A DNA stretch of 61,768 bases from Rhodobiaceae bacterium (GTDB lineage Bacteria; Pseudomonadota; Alphaproteobacteria; Rhizobiales; NORP267), in NCBI GenBank assembly GCA_020441905.1, contig JAGRLG010000020.1, positions 1 through 61,768 of the forward strand, read 5' to 3'. Shown piece after piece: positions 29,885 to 38,896 of the stretch (the first letter of the stretch is position 1; the number at the start of each line of letters is the position of its first letter). The notes beneath the pieces are model-generated. The model was not told where the DNA came from. It made no database searches and saw only the letters and a program-made list of their open reading frames with translations. Made by a program: the position numbers and the translations under genes.

Positions 29885-30705
29885 TTGCGCGCCGGCGGTC
29901 TTGTTCCGGCGCGGGCAACCAGCGCCAGGCCGATGAGCAGCATGGGCAGCGAAAGCGCCATGCCCATGGTCAGGCCGCCCCACAGGAAGCCTATCTGGGC
30001 ATCGGGCATGCGGAACAGTTCGACAAAGGCGCGGGCCAGCGCATAAAGGGCGAGAAAGGTGCCGATGGCGAAGCCGGGCCGGGCGAGAATGCCCTGGCGG
30101 CGGATCAGGGCGTTGATGACGAGAAACAGCACCAGCCCTTCCAGTACCGCTTCATAGAGCTGGCTTGGGTGGCGCGCCATCGGCCCGGCGCCGGGAAAGA
30201 CAACCCCCCAGGGCAGGTCGGTGGCGCGGCCATACAACTCGGCATTGATGAAATTGGCGAGGCGGCCGAAAAACAGCCCGACCGGGCTGACCGCGGCGGC
30301 CAGGTCCATCAGGCGCAGCGCCGGCAGTCGGTTGCGGACGCAGAACAGGACAATGGCGGCGCCGATGCCGAGCACGCCGCCGTGAAAGGACATGCCGCCG
30401 CGCCAGATGGCGAAGATCTCCAGCGGATGGGCCAGATAGTGATCGAGATTGTAGAACAGGACATAGCCGATGCGGCCGCCGAGAATGATGCCGAAGGCCG
30501 CCCACAGCAGGAAATCGTCCAGGGCGGTCTTGGAAAAGGGCGAGGCGCCGCCCCAAAGATCGTTTCGCCGGGCCAGGCGCACGGCATAGATCCAGCCGAT
30601 CATCAACCCGGCGATATAGGCCAGCGCATACCAGCGGATCGCCAGCGGCCCGATCTGGATCAGCACCGGGTCGATGGCGGGAAAGGGTATGGCGGCGAGC
30701 GGCAT
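29881..30705 (-). CDS. lgt: prolipoprotein diacylglyceryl transferase
   Basis: 274-residue polytopic membrane enzyme that adds the diacylglyceryl group to lipobox Cys. Signatures: MSFHGGVLG (catalytic His/Gly region) and [20 protein letters not shown]. About seven transmembrane helices. The ATG at 30705 gives the standard N-terminus ending in the first helix. First gene of an lgt, methyltransferase, pgeF run. Confidence 0.96.
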   Translation of the reverse strand: MPLAAIPFPAIDPVLIQIGPLAIRWYALAYIAGLMIGWIYAVRLARRNDLWGGASPFSKTALDDFLLWAAFGIILGGRIGYVLFYNLDHYLAHPLEIFAIWRGGMSFHGGVLGIGAAIVLFCVRNRLPALRLMDLAAAVSPVGLFFGRLANFINAELYGRATDLPWGVVFPGAGPMARHPSQLYEAVLEGLVLFLVINALIRRQGILARPGFAIGTFLALYALARAFVELFRMPDAQIGFLWGGLTMGMALSLPMLLIGLALVARAGTRPPARK

Positions 30706-30912
30706 GCGGACGGTCTTTCCTTTGTGATGGCGACCAGAGGGCCTTGTCGGGGCGCGCAAGTCAAGATGGCGGAGGACGCGGCGTGGCGCGCGCACGGGGG
30801 CGGGCTTGAATTGGGCGCAGGATGTGCCCATAACCAGAAGGATTGGTGCGCGCCGGAGGCAGCGGCGCCGGATACGGCAAGGCATCGTGGACGACGAAAA
30901 CGAGGTGGTGGC

Positions 30913-31236
30913 ATGACCCAGACGACATCGCGGTTCTTTGATGAAATGGCACGCCTGATGACTGATGCCGCCGGTGCCGCGCAAGGGGTGCGCAAGGAAG
31001 TCGAGGGCATCATGAGGGCGCAGGCGGAAAAGATCCTGCGCGACCTCGATACGGTATCGCGCGAGGAATTCGAGGCCGTGCGCGAAATGGCGCAGAAGGC
31101 GCGCGAGGAAAACGAGGCCCTTTCGGCGCGCCTCGCCGCGCTGGAAGCGGCGAAGGGCAGTGGCGCGCCGAAAAAGCGCGCCGCGGCAAAGCCGGCATCC
31201 AAAGCCGGAGCCAAGAGAACCGCGCCCAAGGGGTGA
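30913..31236 (+). CDS. ubiK: UbiK family ubiquinone biosynthesis accessory protein
   Basis: 107 residues: an amphipathic N-terminal region, a coiled coil ([20 protein letters not shown], then [11 protein letters not shown]), and a Lys/Ala-rich tail. This is the BMFP layout; the E. coli relative helps aerobic ubiquinone synthesis and oligomerises. Divergent from lgt across 207 bases. The quinone role links it to the bc1 genes, though they are far apart. Confidence 0.85.
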   Translation: MTQTTSRFFDEMARLMTDAAGAAQGVRKEVEGIMRAQAEKILRDLDTVSREEFEAVREMAQKAREENEALSARLAALEAAKGSGAPKKRAAAKPASKAGAKRTAPKG

Positions 31237-31476
31237 CGGCGGAGCCAGGCGATCTGGCCACGCGATTTGATTTTCGGGTCAGGCTTGGGGAAAAGTCCCG
31301 ATTTGTTCCCTTTTGCCTGTGGCATGCCATGAATCACGCGGGATATAGTCATCCAAGGAATTGATTCGCGGTGCGTTTCCTGCCGCGGCGCCGGGTGTAA
31401 GGCCGCCGGATTTCGGGCTGGCAGCGCGCGTGGCGATCCTTGTGCCGCGTTCCATGATAATCGTCCCGAGGCATCG

Positions 31477-31977
31477 ATGACCGCCACACTTCTGCAAACG
31501 CAACGCTCTTCCCACCCGGTCGACATTGTCGAGAATCTGGCAATGCTGAACGACTGGTCCTTCGAGCGCAGCGCCGAGGACGAGATTTCGATTTCGGTGT
31601 CGGGCGGCTGGACCGACTACAACGTCACCATCAACTGGCAGGACGACCTGGAGACGCTGCATCTGGCCTGCATGTTCGAGCTTCGGGTGCCGGATGTGCG
31701 CGTCGACGAGGCCTATCGCCTTATCGCCCAGATCAACGAGCAGCTGTGGATCGGCCATTTCGACCTGTGGAGCCGCGAGGGCGCGCTGATGTACCGCCAC
31801 GGCCAGCTGTTTGTCGGCGGCAGCGACCCCACCGCTGAACAGTGCGAGGCGCTGATGCAGACCGCGATCGAGACCTGCGAACGCTACTATCAGTCCTTCC
31901 AATTCGTGCTTTGGGCCGGAAAGGCGGCCGAACAGGCGCTGGAGGCGTCGCTGTTCGAGACCGTCGGCCAGGCATGA
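31477..31977 (+). CDS. YbjN domain protein
   Basis: 166 residues, YbjN-like fold, resembling type III secretion chaperones in topology. Recognisable from EDEISISVSGGWTDYNVTIN and HLACMFELRVPDVRVDEAYR. Function unknown; linked to stress and motility control in enterobacteria. ATGA overlap with proC, so the two are coupled. No upstream ATG suits better. The 240 bases before it hold no confident signal. Confidence 0.87.
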   Translation: MTATLLQTQRSSHPVDIVENLAMLNDWSFERSAEDEISISVSGGWTDYNVTINWQDDLETLHLACMFELRVPDVRVDEAYRLIAQINEQLWIGHFDLWSREGALMYRHGQLFVGGSDPTAEQCEALMQTAIETCERYYQSFQFVLWAGKAAEQALEASLFETVGQA

Positions 31978-32792
31978 GCCTCGCCGGCGCCGGCCCGCTG
32001 GCCCTGGTCGGGGCCGGGAAAATGGGCAGCGCCCTGCTCGAAGGCTGGCTGGCCTGCGGGCTGGAAGGGCGGCAGGTCCAGGTCTTCGACCCCAATCCGC
32101 CGACCGAGAGCAGGGACCTGATCGCCCGCGCGGGTGTTGCGCTCAACCCCGCGCCGGGCAGCGGGCCCGCCGCCAGGGTCGTTGTGCTGGCGGTCAAACC
32201 GCAGGTCATGGATGCGGTGCTGGCCGATCTCGCCTTTATGGCGCGGCCCGGCACCCTGTTTATCTCCATTGCCGCCGGGCGCACCATCGCCGGCCTGCGC
32301 GCCGCCCTTGGCGGCCAGGCGCCGGTTGTGCGGGCAATGCCAAATACGCCGGCCGCCATTGGCCGCGGCATGAGCGTGGCGGTGGCCGGCGATGGCGTCA
32401 CCAGCGAACACAAAGCGTTGGCAACAGCCCTTCTGGAAGCGGTGGGCGAGGTCGGCTGGGTCGACGACGAAGGACTGATGGACGCCGTGACGGCGCTGTC
32501 GGGCAGCGGCCCGGCCTATGTGTTCTACCTCGCCGAATGCCTGGCCGAGGCCGGGGTAAGGGCCGGGCTGCCGCGCGAGCTTGCCGAACGTGCGGCGCGG
32601 GTGACGGTGGCCGGGGCGGGCGAATTGCTGCATCGCTCAAGCCTTCCGGCCGCGACGTTGCGGGAAAACGTCACCTCGCCGGGCGGCACCACGGCGGCGG
32701 CGCTTGAGGTGCTGCGCGCGCCCGGCGGCCTTGGCGAGGTGATGGCGCGGGCCGTTGCCGCAGCCGCCAGGCGCTCGCGCGAATTGTCCTGA
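31974..32792 (+). CDS. proC: pyrroline-5-carboxylate reductase
   Basis: 272 residues; last step of proline synthesis. NAD(P) binding LVGAGKMGSALLEGW at the start, VVLAVKPQVMDAVL, TALSGSGPAYVFYLAE and the C-terminal signature LRENVTSPGGTTAAALEVL. ATGA overlap with the YbjN gene. Full length. Confidence 0.95.
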   Translation: MSLAGAGPLALVGAGKMGSALLEGWLACGLEGRQVQVFDPNPPTESRDLIARAGVALNPAPGSGPAARVVVLAVKPQVMDAVLADLAFMARPGTLFISIAAGRTIAGLRAALGGQAPVVRAMPNTPAAIGRGMSVAVAGDGVTSEHKALATALLEAVGEVGWVDDEGLMDAVTALSGSGPAYVFYLAECLAEAGVRAGLPRELAERAARVTVAGAGELLHRSSLPAATLRENVTSPGGTTAAALEVLRAPGGLGEVMARAVAAAARRSRELS

Positions 32793-32942
32793 CAGCCTGG
32801 TTTCCTGCCGATTGGCCGCGACGCCGCCCGCGCAGCCTTTGCGCTGGGCATTTGGCCGTCTTATCTTGGAAGGGGCGCCATTTTTCAGTTGTGAGCGGCC
32901 TGTGCTCGCGGTGGGCGGCAGGGCTGCTTCAGGGAGGATTGA

Positions 32943-33671
32943 ATGGCCGAAGGAAAAACGGGTAAGTCGGCGGGCAAGGGCAGGCCCGGCGGCGCGGCGC
33001 GGAAAAACGCGGCGACCCTTGAAGCGCGAATTATCGACGCCGCTCTGGCGCTGGCGGCGAAACGCCCCTGGGGCGAGGTTACCCTTGCCGATATTGCCGC
33101 CAAGGCCGGGGTGGGGCTTGGCGAATTGGTGGCGGCATTCCCGAGCCGGCTGAATATCATTTCCGCCGTCATGGCCCGCATCGACGCTAAGGTTCTCGAC
33201 GGACTGGACCCGGACCTGGCCGCCGAGCCGGTGCGCGAGCGCCTGCTCGATATCCTGATTTCGCGCTTCGAGGCGCTCGCCCCCCACAAGGCGGCGGTAC
33301 GCTCCATCGCCCGCTTTCTGGCCCATGAACCGGAGGCGGCGCTGGCGCTGCGCCGTGCGGTGCTGCGCTCGCAGGCCGCCATGCTGGCTGGCGCCGGGGT
33401 GGAAACCTATGGTCCGGGCGGCGCGGCGCGCGCGCTTGGCCTTGCCTTCGTCTATCGCCAGGGATTGAGGGTCTGGCTGGAGGATGACGATCCGGGCATG
33501 GCGCGAACCATGGCGGAAATCGATCGCCGCCTGCGGGACGGAGAGCGGGTGCTCGGGCGCCTTGCCGGGATCGGCGGCGCGGCGCGCATCGCGCGCTCGC
33601 TCTGTTCGGCGCTGCTCGAAAGACGCCGGAAGACGGCGGGCACGGACAGCGGCGGCGCGCCGGCGGCGTGA
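32943..33671 (+). CDS. TetR family transcriptional regulator
   Basis: 242 residues. An N-terminal Lys/Gly/Ala-rich tail of about 25 residues precedes the helix-turn-helix (EVTLADIAAKAGVGLGELVA). The C-terminal region is all-helical, with COQ9-like features (AFVYRQGLRVWLEDDDPGM), so a lipid-binding role related to COQ9 is possible but uncertain. 150 bases after proC. Convergent with the histidine kinase gene, stops one base apart. Confidence 0.8.
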   Translation: MAEGKTGKSAGKGRPGGAARKNAATLEARIIDAALALAAKRPWGEVTLADIAAKAGVGLGELVAAFPSRLNIISAVMARIDAKVLDGLDPDLAAEPVRERLLDILISRFEALAPHKAAVRSIARFLAHEPEAALALRRAVLRSQAAMLAGAGVETYGPGGAARALGLAFVYRQGLRVWLEDDDPGMARTMAEIDRRLRDGERVLGRLAGIGGAARIARSLCSALLERRRKTAGTDSGGAPAA

Positions 33672-33672
33672 T

Positions 33673-35073
33673 CTAGACCGGGATCGTCATGCGCACCTGA
33701 AGGCCGCCAAGACGGCTGTCGCCAAGGGTGATTTCGCCTCCATGGCCGCGCGCGATGTCCTGGGCGATGGCGAGCCCCAGCCCAGTGCCGCGCTTGTCCT
33801 GGTTGCGGGCGTCATCGAGGCGGTAGAAGGGGCGGAATACGGCCTCGCGCTTGTCTTCGGGAATGCCCGGCCCGTCATCTTCGACCATGATGGTGAGCAG
33901 CGAGCCGCGGTGGTGTGCCGAGATCTCCACGGTGCCGGCGAACTTGACCGCGTTGTCGACAAGATTGGCGATGCAGCGTTTCAGCGCCCCCATTCTGGCC
34001 GTGACCTCCATGTCGCCGGACAGGTTCAGGCTTGCTGTCTTGCCCTGCATTTCGGCGTGGGCGCGGACATCCTCCAGCAGCCCCGAGATATCTCCGCAAA
34101 CCGCCTGTTCGGCCTGGTCGCCGCGGGCAAAGGCCAGGTAATCCTCCAGCATGTGCTGCATTTCGTCGACATCGGCCAGCAAGTCCTCGACCTCGGGCTT
34201 GTCGCCGAGCAGGGCCAATTGCAGCTTGAAGCGGGTGAGGATGGTGCGCAAGTCGTGGCTGACCCCCGCCAGCATGGTGGTGCGGGCCTCGATCTGGCGT
34301 TCGATGCGCCCGCGCATGCCGATAAAGGCGGCGGCGGCCTGGCGCACCTCGCGGGCGCCGCGCGGGCGGAAATGGCGTACCTCGCGGCCTTTGCCGAACG
34401 AATCGGCGGCCTCGGCAAGGCGCTGGATGGGGCGGATCTGGTTGCGCAGGAAAAGCAGCGAGACGGCGATCAGGACCAGCGAGGTACCCACCATCCAGAC
34501 GATGAAGATATGCGAATTGGAGGCATAGGTCTGGCTGCGCCGGGCCAGCACCCGCATCACCGAATTGTCGAGCTTGATGCGGATTTCGACCAGGTTGGAG
34601 CGGCCAACGGTGTCGATCCAGTAGGGGCGGCCGACATGGGCGGTAATCTGGCGGCTCAGGGCGCGGTCTAGCAGGCCGAAAAAGGGCTTGGGTCCGGCGG
34701 GCGGCAGGGCGTCGCCGGGGATGAATGAAATGGTGAGGCCCAGCCTGGTATTGGCGATCTGCGTCAGCAGCGCGTTGTCGTCCGCTTGCGGGTATTTTTC
34801 ATATACTTCGATAATGGCGGCGATATCGCGTGCCACGCCTTGTGACAGGCGTTCGGTCACCAGTTCCCAGTGGCGCTCCATGAACACATAGGCGACGACG
34901 CCCTGGAGGATGACCATCGGGGTAATGAAGATCATCAGCGAGCGCGCATAAAGCCCCTGGGGCATGCGGCGCTTGATGGCGACCCGGATCGGGGTCAGGC
35001 GCGCCCGTATGGAGCGCAGGAAAGTGAGGACCAGGTTGCGCGATGCCGGCAGGGTGCTGTGACTGGTGGCCAT
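33673..35073 (-). CDS. sensor histidine kinase, EnvZ type
   Basis: 466 residues. Transmembrane helices at about 46-64 and 188-209 flank a periplasmic sensor of 120 residues. HAMP follows (LRNQIRPIQRLAEAADSFGK). The phospho-His is in GVSHDLRTILTRFKLQL (His273); N box RCIANLVDNAVKFA; G boxes DDGPGIPEDKREAVFRPFYR and GTGLGLAIAQD. It lies three bases after the response-regulator gene. Layout matches EnvZ, but the sensed signal cannot be read. Confidence 0.93.
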   Translation of the reverse strand: MATSHSTLPASRNLVLTFLRSIRARLTPIRVAIKRRMPQGLYARSLMIFITPMVILQGVVAYVFMERHWELVTERLSQGVARDIAAIIEVYEKYPQADDNALLTQIANTRLGLTISFIPGDALPPAGPKPFFGLLDRALSRQITAHVGRPYWIDTVGRSNLVEIRIKLDNSVMRVLARRSQTYASNSHIFIVWMVGTSLVLIAVSLLFLRNQIRPIQRLAEAADSFGKGREVRHFRPRGAREVRQAAAAFIGMRGRIERQIEARTTMLAGVSHDLRTILTRFKLQLALLGDKPEVEDLLADVDEMQHMLEDYLAFARGDQAEQAVCGDISGLLEDVRAHAEMQGKTASLNLSGDMEVTARMGALKRCIANLVDNAVKFAGTVEISAHHRGSLLTIMVEDDGPGIPEDKREAVFRPFYRLDDARNQDKRGTGLGLAIAQDIARGHGGEITLGDSRLGGLQVRMTIPV

Positions 35074-35076
35074 GGC

Positions 35077-35814
35077 TCAGCCGCACAGCCGGTAGCCGAT
35101 GCCGCGCACCGTTTGCAGGATCACCGGATTGGCGGGGTCCATCTCGATCTTGCGGCGCAGGCGGTTGATCTGGACATCGACGGCACGTTCGCTCCCCGTG
35201 ATTCCGGCTTCGGCAAGGTCGGTGCGCGACACCGTATGGCCGGCATTGACAACCAGAACCTGCAGCAATTCGCGTTCGCGCTCGGTGAGACGGATGACTT
35301 CGTCGCCGCGGCGCAACTCGCCATTGGCAATGTTGAACGCCAGATTGGCAAATCTGGCGACATCGCCGGGCAAGGGCCCGTTGGTGCCCGGTTGGCGCTT
35401 GAGAATATTGGCGATGCGCAGCAGCAACTCGCGCGGATCGAAGGGCTTGGCGAGAAAGTCGTCGACGCCGATCTGGAGGCCCTCGACCCGGTGCTCGGCC
35501 TCGGCGCGCGCGGTCAGCATCAGGATCGGAATATCGGAGCTGCGGCGCAGTTCGCGGGCGAAATCGGTGCCGGAACGGCCCGGCATCATGACATCGAGGA
35601 TCAGCAGGTCGAAGGCCAGGCCCTTCATGTGGGATTCGGCGGAAAACGCGGAGTCGGCGGTGGTGATGCGGTAGCCGTGTTCCGAAAGATAGCGGCTCAG
35701 CAACTCGCGGATGCGGCGGTCGTCGTCGATCACCAGCACATGGGGGGCGTCGTCCGGCAAGACCACCGGTTTGGCCTTTTGCTTCTTGATGCCGTCGTTC
35801 TTGCCGCCGGTCAT
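35077..35814 (-). CDS. OmpR-family response regulator
   Basis: 245 residues. Receiver: VLVIDDDRRIRELL (acidic pocket), LLILDVMMPGRSG (phospho-Asp about 74) and FLAKPFDPRELLLRI. Winged-helix DNA-binding domain at the end (VSRTDLAEAGITGSERAVDV, NRLRRKIE, TVRGIGYRL). A 20-residue Lys-rich tail precedes the receiver. Four bases from the MarR gene upstream and three from the kinase downstream. Confidence 0.95.
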   Translation of the reverse strand: MTGGKNDGIKKQKAKPVVLPDDAPHVLVIDDDRRIRELLSRYLSEHGYRITTADSAFSAESHMKGLAFDLLILDVMMPGRSGTDFARELRRSSDIPILMLTARAEAEHRVEGLQIGVDDFLAKPFDPRELLLRIANILKRQPGTNGPLPGDVARFANLAFNIANGELRRGDEVIRLTERERELLQVLVVNAGHTVSRTDLAEAGITGSERAVDVQINRLRRKIEMDPANPVILQTVRGIGYRLCG

Positions 35815-35818
35815 GGCG

Positions 35819-36385
35819 TCAGTCCATCCGCTTGCCGGCGATCAGCGCCCGAACGCCGGCACGGTCGCTTTCATTGATCAGGTTATAAAGGAATTCACGC
35901 GCCGGGGCTCTGGCGTTGTCGCCGGCGGCGGCCAGGGCATCGGCGATGCGCCGCAGCTGGGGGGCGGCGAGATGGGCCGCCAGTTCGGCCCCCTTGGGCG
36001 TCGCATAGAGCAGGCGGCGGCGGCGGTCCTCGCGGCTTTCGCGCTGCTCGACATAGCCTTCCTCGATGAGTTGGCGCAGCACCCGGGCCAGGCTCTGTTT
36101 GGTAATCTTGAGAATGGACAAGAGATTGGCGACGCGGATGCCGGGGTGGCGGGAGACGAAATGAAGCACCCGGTGATGGGCGCGGCCAAAGCCCAGGGAG
36201 GTCAGGATTTCGTCCGGTTCGCCGATGAAATCGCGATAGGCGAAAAACAGCAATTCGGTGAGTTCGAACAACCGGTCGCGCGATTGGCCGCCGGCGGGCG
36301 GGGCTGCGTTTTCGCGCGCGGAACCCGTCGCCGCCGCGCCGCCGCCGGCCTGTCCTGACTTGTCCCGCGCATTCGCCGGAGCCAA
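35819..36385 (-). CDS. MarR family regulator
   Basis: 188 residues, winged helix (VANLLSILKITKQSLARVLR) and wing SREDRRRRLLYATPKGAEL. I take the TTG at 36385 as start: a clean GGAGG lies five bases upstream, and the ATG at 36478 would pull in the AT-rich operator region as protein. About 40 Ala/Gly-rich residues precede the core. First of three genes (MarR, response regulator, kinase). Divergent from ilvE across about 230 bases; probable autoregulation at the palindromes there. Confidence 0.85.
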   Translation of the reverse strand: MAPANARDKSGQAGGGAAATGSARENAAPPAGGQSRDRLFELTELLFFAYRDFIGEPDEILTSLGFGRAHHRVLHFVSRHPGIRVANLLSILKITKQSLARVLRQLIEEGYVEQRESREDRRRRLLYATPKGAELAAHLAAPQLRRIADALAAAGDNARAPAREFLYNLINESDRAGVRALIAGKRMD

Positions 36386-36400
36386 TTTCGCCTCCGCTAT

Positions 36401-36421
36401 TATGTCAGCACTATTGACATA
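36401..36421. promoter_or_regulatory. perfect palindrome, probable operator
   Basis: TATGTCA and TGACATA form a perfect 7-bp inverted repeat spaced by seven bases. A second one, ATTGAC / GTCAAT at 36413-36433, overlaps it. Both lie in an AT-rich island between MarR and ilvE. Size and symmetry suit a MarR dimer, so binding by the adjacent regulator is a reasonable inference. Confidence 0.6.
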
Positions 36422-36442
36422 TTTTTGGTCAATTGTTACAGA
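36414..36442 (+). promoter_or_regulatory. candidate promoter for ilvE
   Basis: TTGACA at 36414-36419, a 17-base spacer, and TACAGA at 36437-36442. The -35 is consensus, the -10 only partly. The -35 sits inside the palindrome at 36401-36421, so a bound repressor would block it. The start would give about a 165-base leader. Confidence 0.45.
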
Positions 36443-36613
36443 TCGTTCGGTCTTTGCGAAAGCAAATATTGTCGGCAAAGCGGTCTGCGGGGGCGGTTTC
36501 GCGGCCCCTTGCGAGAACCGGCTTTACGCAGGCATGCACACCATACAGACTGGCGCAGGCTAACGCAAAACAGGTGCGGGCCAGGCGCGGTTCGAGCGTT
36601 CGGGAGAGCAGCC

Positions 36614-37519
36614 ATGGCGGCGATGTCCTATGATAGCCTTGACGGCAAGATCTGGTATGACGGCGATCTGGTTGCCTGGAAGGACGCGCAGGTTCATGTG
36701 CTGACCCATGGCCTGCATTACGGCAGCTGCGTCTTTGAAGGCGTGCGCGCCTATGGCGGCGAAATTTTCAAGCTCGAAGAGCATACCGCGCGGCTCCATG
36801 CCTCGGCGCGTATCCTTGATTTCGAGATCCCCTTCAGCGAGGACGAGATCAACGCCGCCTGCAACGAGGTGTTGCGGGTGCAGGGGCTGACGGACGCCTA
36901 TTTGCGCCCGGTGGCCTGGCGCGGCAGCGAGATGATGGGCGTTTCGGCCCAGAACAACACCATTCACCTGGCGATCGCTGCCTGGCAGTGGCCGTCCTAT
37001 TTCGATCCGGCGCAGCGCCTCAAGGGCATCCGGCTCGATGTCGCCGAATACCGGCGCCCCGATCCGGCAACGGCGCCCTGCCTGGCCAAGGCGGCCGGTC
37101 TGTACATGATCTGCACGCTGTCCAAGCACCGGGCGGAAAAGCGCGGTTATGCCGACGCCATGATGTTCGATTGGCAAGGCCGGGTCGCCGAGTGCACCGG
37201 CGCCAACATCTTCTTCATCAAGGATGGCAGGATCCACACCCCGATCGCCGATTGTTTTCTCGACGGCATCACGAGGCGCACGGCCATCGACCTGGCCAAG
37301 CGGCGCGGTTTCGAGGTCATAGAGCGGCGAATCCAGCCCGAGGAACTCGAAGGCTTCGAGCAGTGCTTCATTACCGGCACGGCGGCGGAAGTGACACCGG
37401 TTTCGGAAATCGGCCCCTATTCCTTCATCGTCGGCGACATGACCAAGACCCTGATGCAGGATTATGTCGACGAGGTGCAGCCCAGGGCGGGGGCCGGTTC
37501 GGTCGCGGCCTCGGCATAG
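36614..37519 (+). CDS. ilvE: branched-chain amino acid aminotransferase
   Basis: 301 residues, PLP fold type IV. The PLP Lys is Lys159 in CLAKAAGLY; HGLHYGSCVFEGVRAYGG, AMMFDWQGRVAECTGANIFF and the C-terminal FITGTAAEVTPVSEIG are typical. Interconverts Leu, Ile and Val with their 2-oxo acids. The ATG at 36614 follows GGGAGAGCAGCC. Divergent from the MarR gene. Confidence 0.93.
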   Translation: MAAMSYDSLDGKIWYDGDLVAWKDAQVHVLTHGLHYGSCVFEGVRAYGGEIFKLEEHTARLHASARILDFEIPFSEDEINAACNEVLRVQGLTDAYLRPVAWRGSEMMGVSAQNNTIHLAIAAWQWPSYFDPAQRLKGIRLDVAEYRRPDPATAPCLAKAAGLYMICTLSKHRAEKRGYADAMMFDWQGRVAECTGANIFFIKDGRIHTPIADCFLDGITRRTAIDLAKRRGFEVIERRIQPEELEGFEQCFITGTAAEVTPVSEIGPYSFIVGDMTKTLMQDYVDEVQPRAGAGSVAASA

Positions 37520-37552
37520 CGGCCTGGCGACCCGGCATTTTCAACGTGCAAT

Positions 37553-38020
37553 TCAGGCTGACTTCTTGCCGCCCGCGGCCCAGCGTTCGGCGGCTGCCTC
37601 GTCGATTTGCCTGGCCTCCACCCAGTTTCCGGCGGCATCGGCGAGGTGCTCCTTCTTCCAGAACGGCGCCCGCGTCTTCAGGTAATCCATGAGGAATTCG
37701 GCCGCCTCGAAGGCGGCCTGGCGGTGCGATGAGGCGGTGAGCACGAGCACGATGTTCTCGCCCGGCGCGATGCGGCCATAGCGGTGGATGACGCGCACGG
37801 CCTCGAGCGGCCAGCGCGAACGCGCCTCCTCGACGATGCGGGCGATTTCGGCCTGCGCCATTTCCGGATAGGCATCGAGTTCGAGGGCGGCGAGGCGGCC
37901 ATTGTCGGAGCGGCAAATGCCGGTAAAGGCGACGATGGCGCCGATATCGCCGCCGCCGGCGCGCAGGGCCGCGCTTTCCGCGGCGGCATCGAAATCCTCC
38001 CGCTGGATCGAGACAGCCAT
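37553..38020 (-). CDS. moaE: molybdopterin synthase catalytic subunit
   Basis: 155 residues; transfers sulfur from thiocarboxylated MoaD to precursor Z. Visible: IGAIVAFTGICRSDNG, IVLVLTASSHRQAAFEAAEF and FWKKEHL, the family's active-site Lys region. Four bases after moaD, which is the expected pair. Full length. Confidence 0.93.
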   Translation of the reverse strand: MAVSIQREDFDAAAESAALRAGGGDIGAIVAFTGICRSDNGRLAALELDAYPEMAQAEIARIVEEARSRWPLEAVRVIHRYGRIAPGENIVLVLTASSHRQAAFEAAEFLMDYLKTRAPFWKKEHLADAAGNWVEARQIDEAAAERWAAGGKKSA

Positions 38021-38024
38021 TGGC

Positions 38025-38276
38025 TCAGCCTCCGGTCATGGGCGGAAAGAAGGCGATTTCCCCTGCTCCGGCCAGGCGCGCGTCATGCTTGACATGGATA
38101 CGGTCGATGGCGGCGCGAATGACCGCGGCATCGGTGAAGGCGTGCTCGAATTCGGGGCCGCGCGATTTGAGCCAGCCGATCAGCTCGCCGACCGTGGCGA
38201 CGTCCGCCGGTACGTCGATGTCTTCTTCGGCGCGCCCGGTGCGTTCGCGAACCCAGGCAAAATATAGAATTTTCAT
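38025..38276 (-). CDS. moaD: molybdopterin synthase small subunit
   Basis: 83 residues, ubiquitin-like fold ending in the essential Gly-Gly (FFPPMTGG) that becomes a thiocarboxylate. N-terminus [18 protein letters not shown] overlap with pgsA, then four bases to moaE, so the three genes form one transcript. Confidence 0.93.
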   Translation of the reverse strand: MKILYFAWVRERTGRAEEDIDVPADVATVGELIGWLKSRGPEFEHAFTDAAVIRAAIDRIHVKHDARLAGAGEIAFFPPMTGG

Positions 38277-38896
38277 TTCTGCTCGTCGATCAGGTGGCCG
38301 ATGCCGGCGCGTACATAGTCGTAGCCAGTATACAGGGTCAGCAGCGCCGATATCCAGAGACAGGCCAGGCCGAGATTCAGGATGCCGGGTATCAGCTCGT
38401 CGCCGGCTGGCCCCGACAGCAGCATGCCGATGGCGACCATCTGCACCGCCGTCTTCCATTTGGCGAGGCGGGTGACCGGCACCGACAGCGAGAATTCGGC
38501 GAGATATTCGCGCAGGCCCGACACCAGGATTTCGCGGCACAGGATGACCACGGCGGCCCAGATCGACCAGCCGCCGATGATCCCCACCGAAACCAGCATC
38601 AGGACCGAAGTCGCGACCAGCAGCTTGTCGGCGATGGGGTCGAGCATGCGCCCGAGGCGCGACTGCTGGTGCCAGGCCCTGGCGAGGTAGCCGTCGAAGA
38701 AGTCGGTGATGCTGGCGGCGACGAAGATCGCAAGCGCGGTCCAGAAGGCCCAGTCGCCGCGCAGAAGGAAAAAACACGCCACCAGCGCCGGCACGGCGGC
38801 GATGCGGGCATAGGTCAAAAGATTGGGCAGGCTCGTGGCCACGGCCACGCCGCTGCTGCGCGGAGCGGTGGCGGCCGACTCATTCAGCTTGTTCAT
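38273..38896 (-). CDS. pgsA: CDP-diacylglycerol--glycerol-3-phosphate 3-phosphatidyltransferase
   Basis: 207 residues, polytopic. The CDP-alcohol phosphotransferase motif is [19 protein letters not shown] continuing MLDPIADK (D-G-x2-A-R-x8-G-x3-D-x3-D). Committed step of phosphatidylglycerol synthesis. The ATG at 38896 overlaps the uvrC stop by 17 bases. Confidence 0.94.
   Translation of the reverse strand: MNKLNESAATAPRSSGVAVATSLPNLLTYARIAAVPALVACFFLLRGDWAFWTALAIFVAASITDFFDGYLARAWHQQSRLGRMLDPIADKLLVATSVLMLVSVGIIGGWSIWAAVVILCREILVSGLREYLAEFSLSVPVTRLAKWKTAVQMVAIGMLLSGPAGDELIPGILNLGLACLWISALLTLYTGYDYVRAGIGHLIDEQK

Noticed and set aside
36386..36478. ATG at 36478 as MarR start
   Set aside because: It would turn the AT-rich operator into protein and ignores the GGAGG-TTG pair at 36385.
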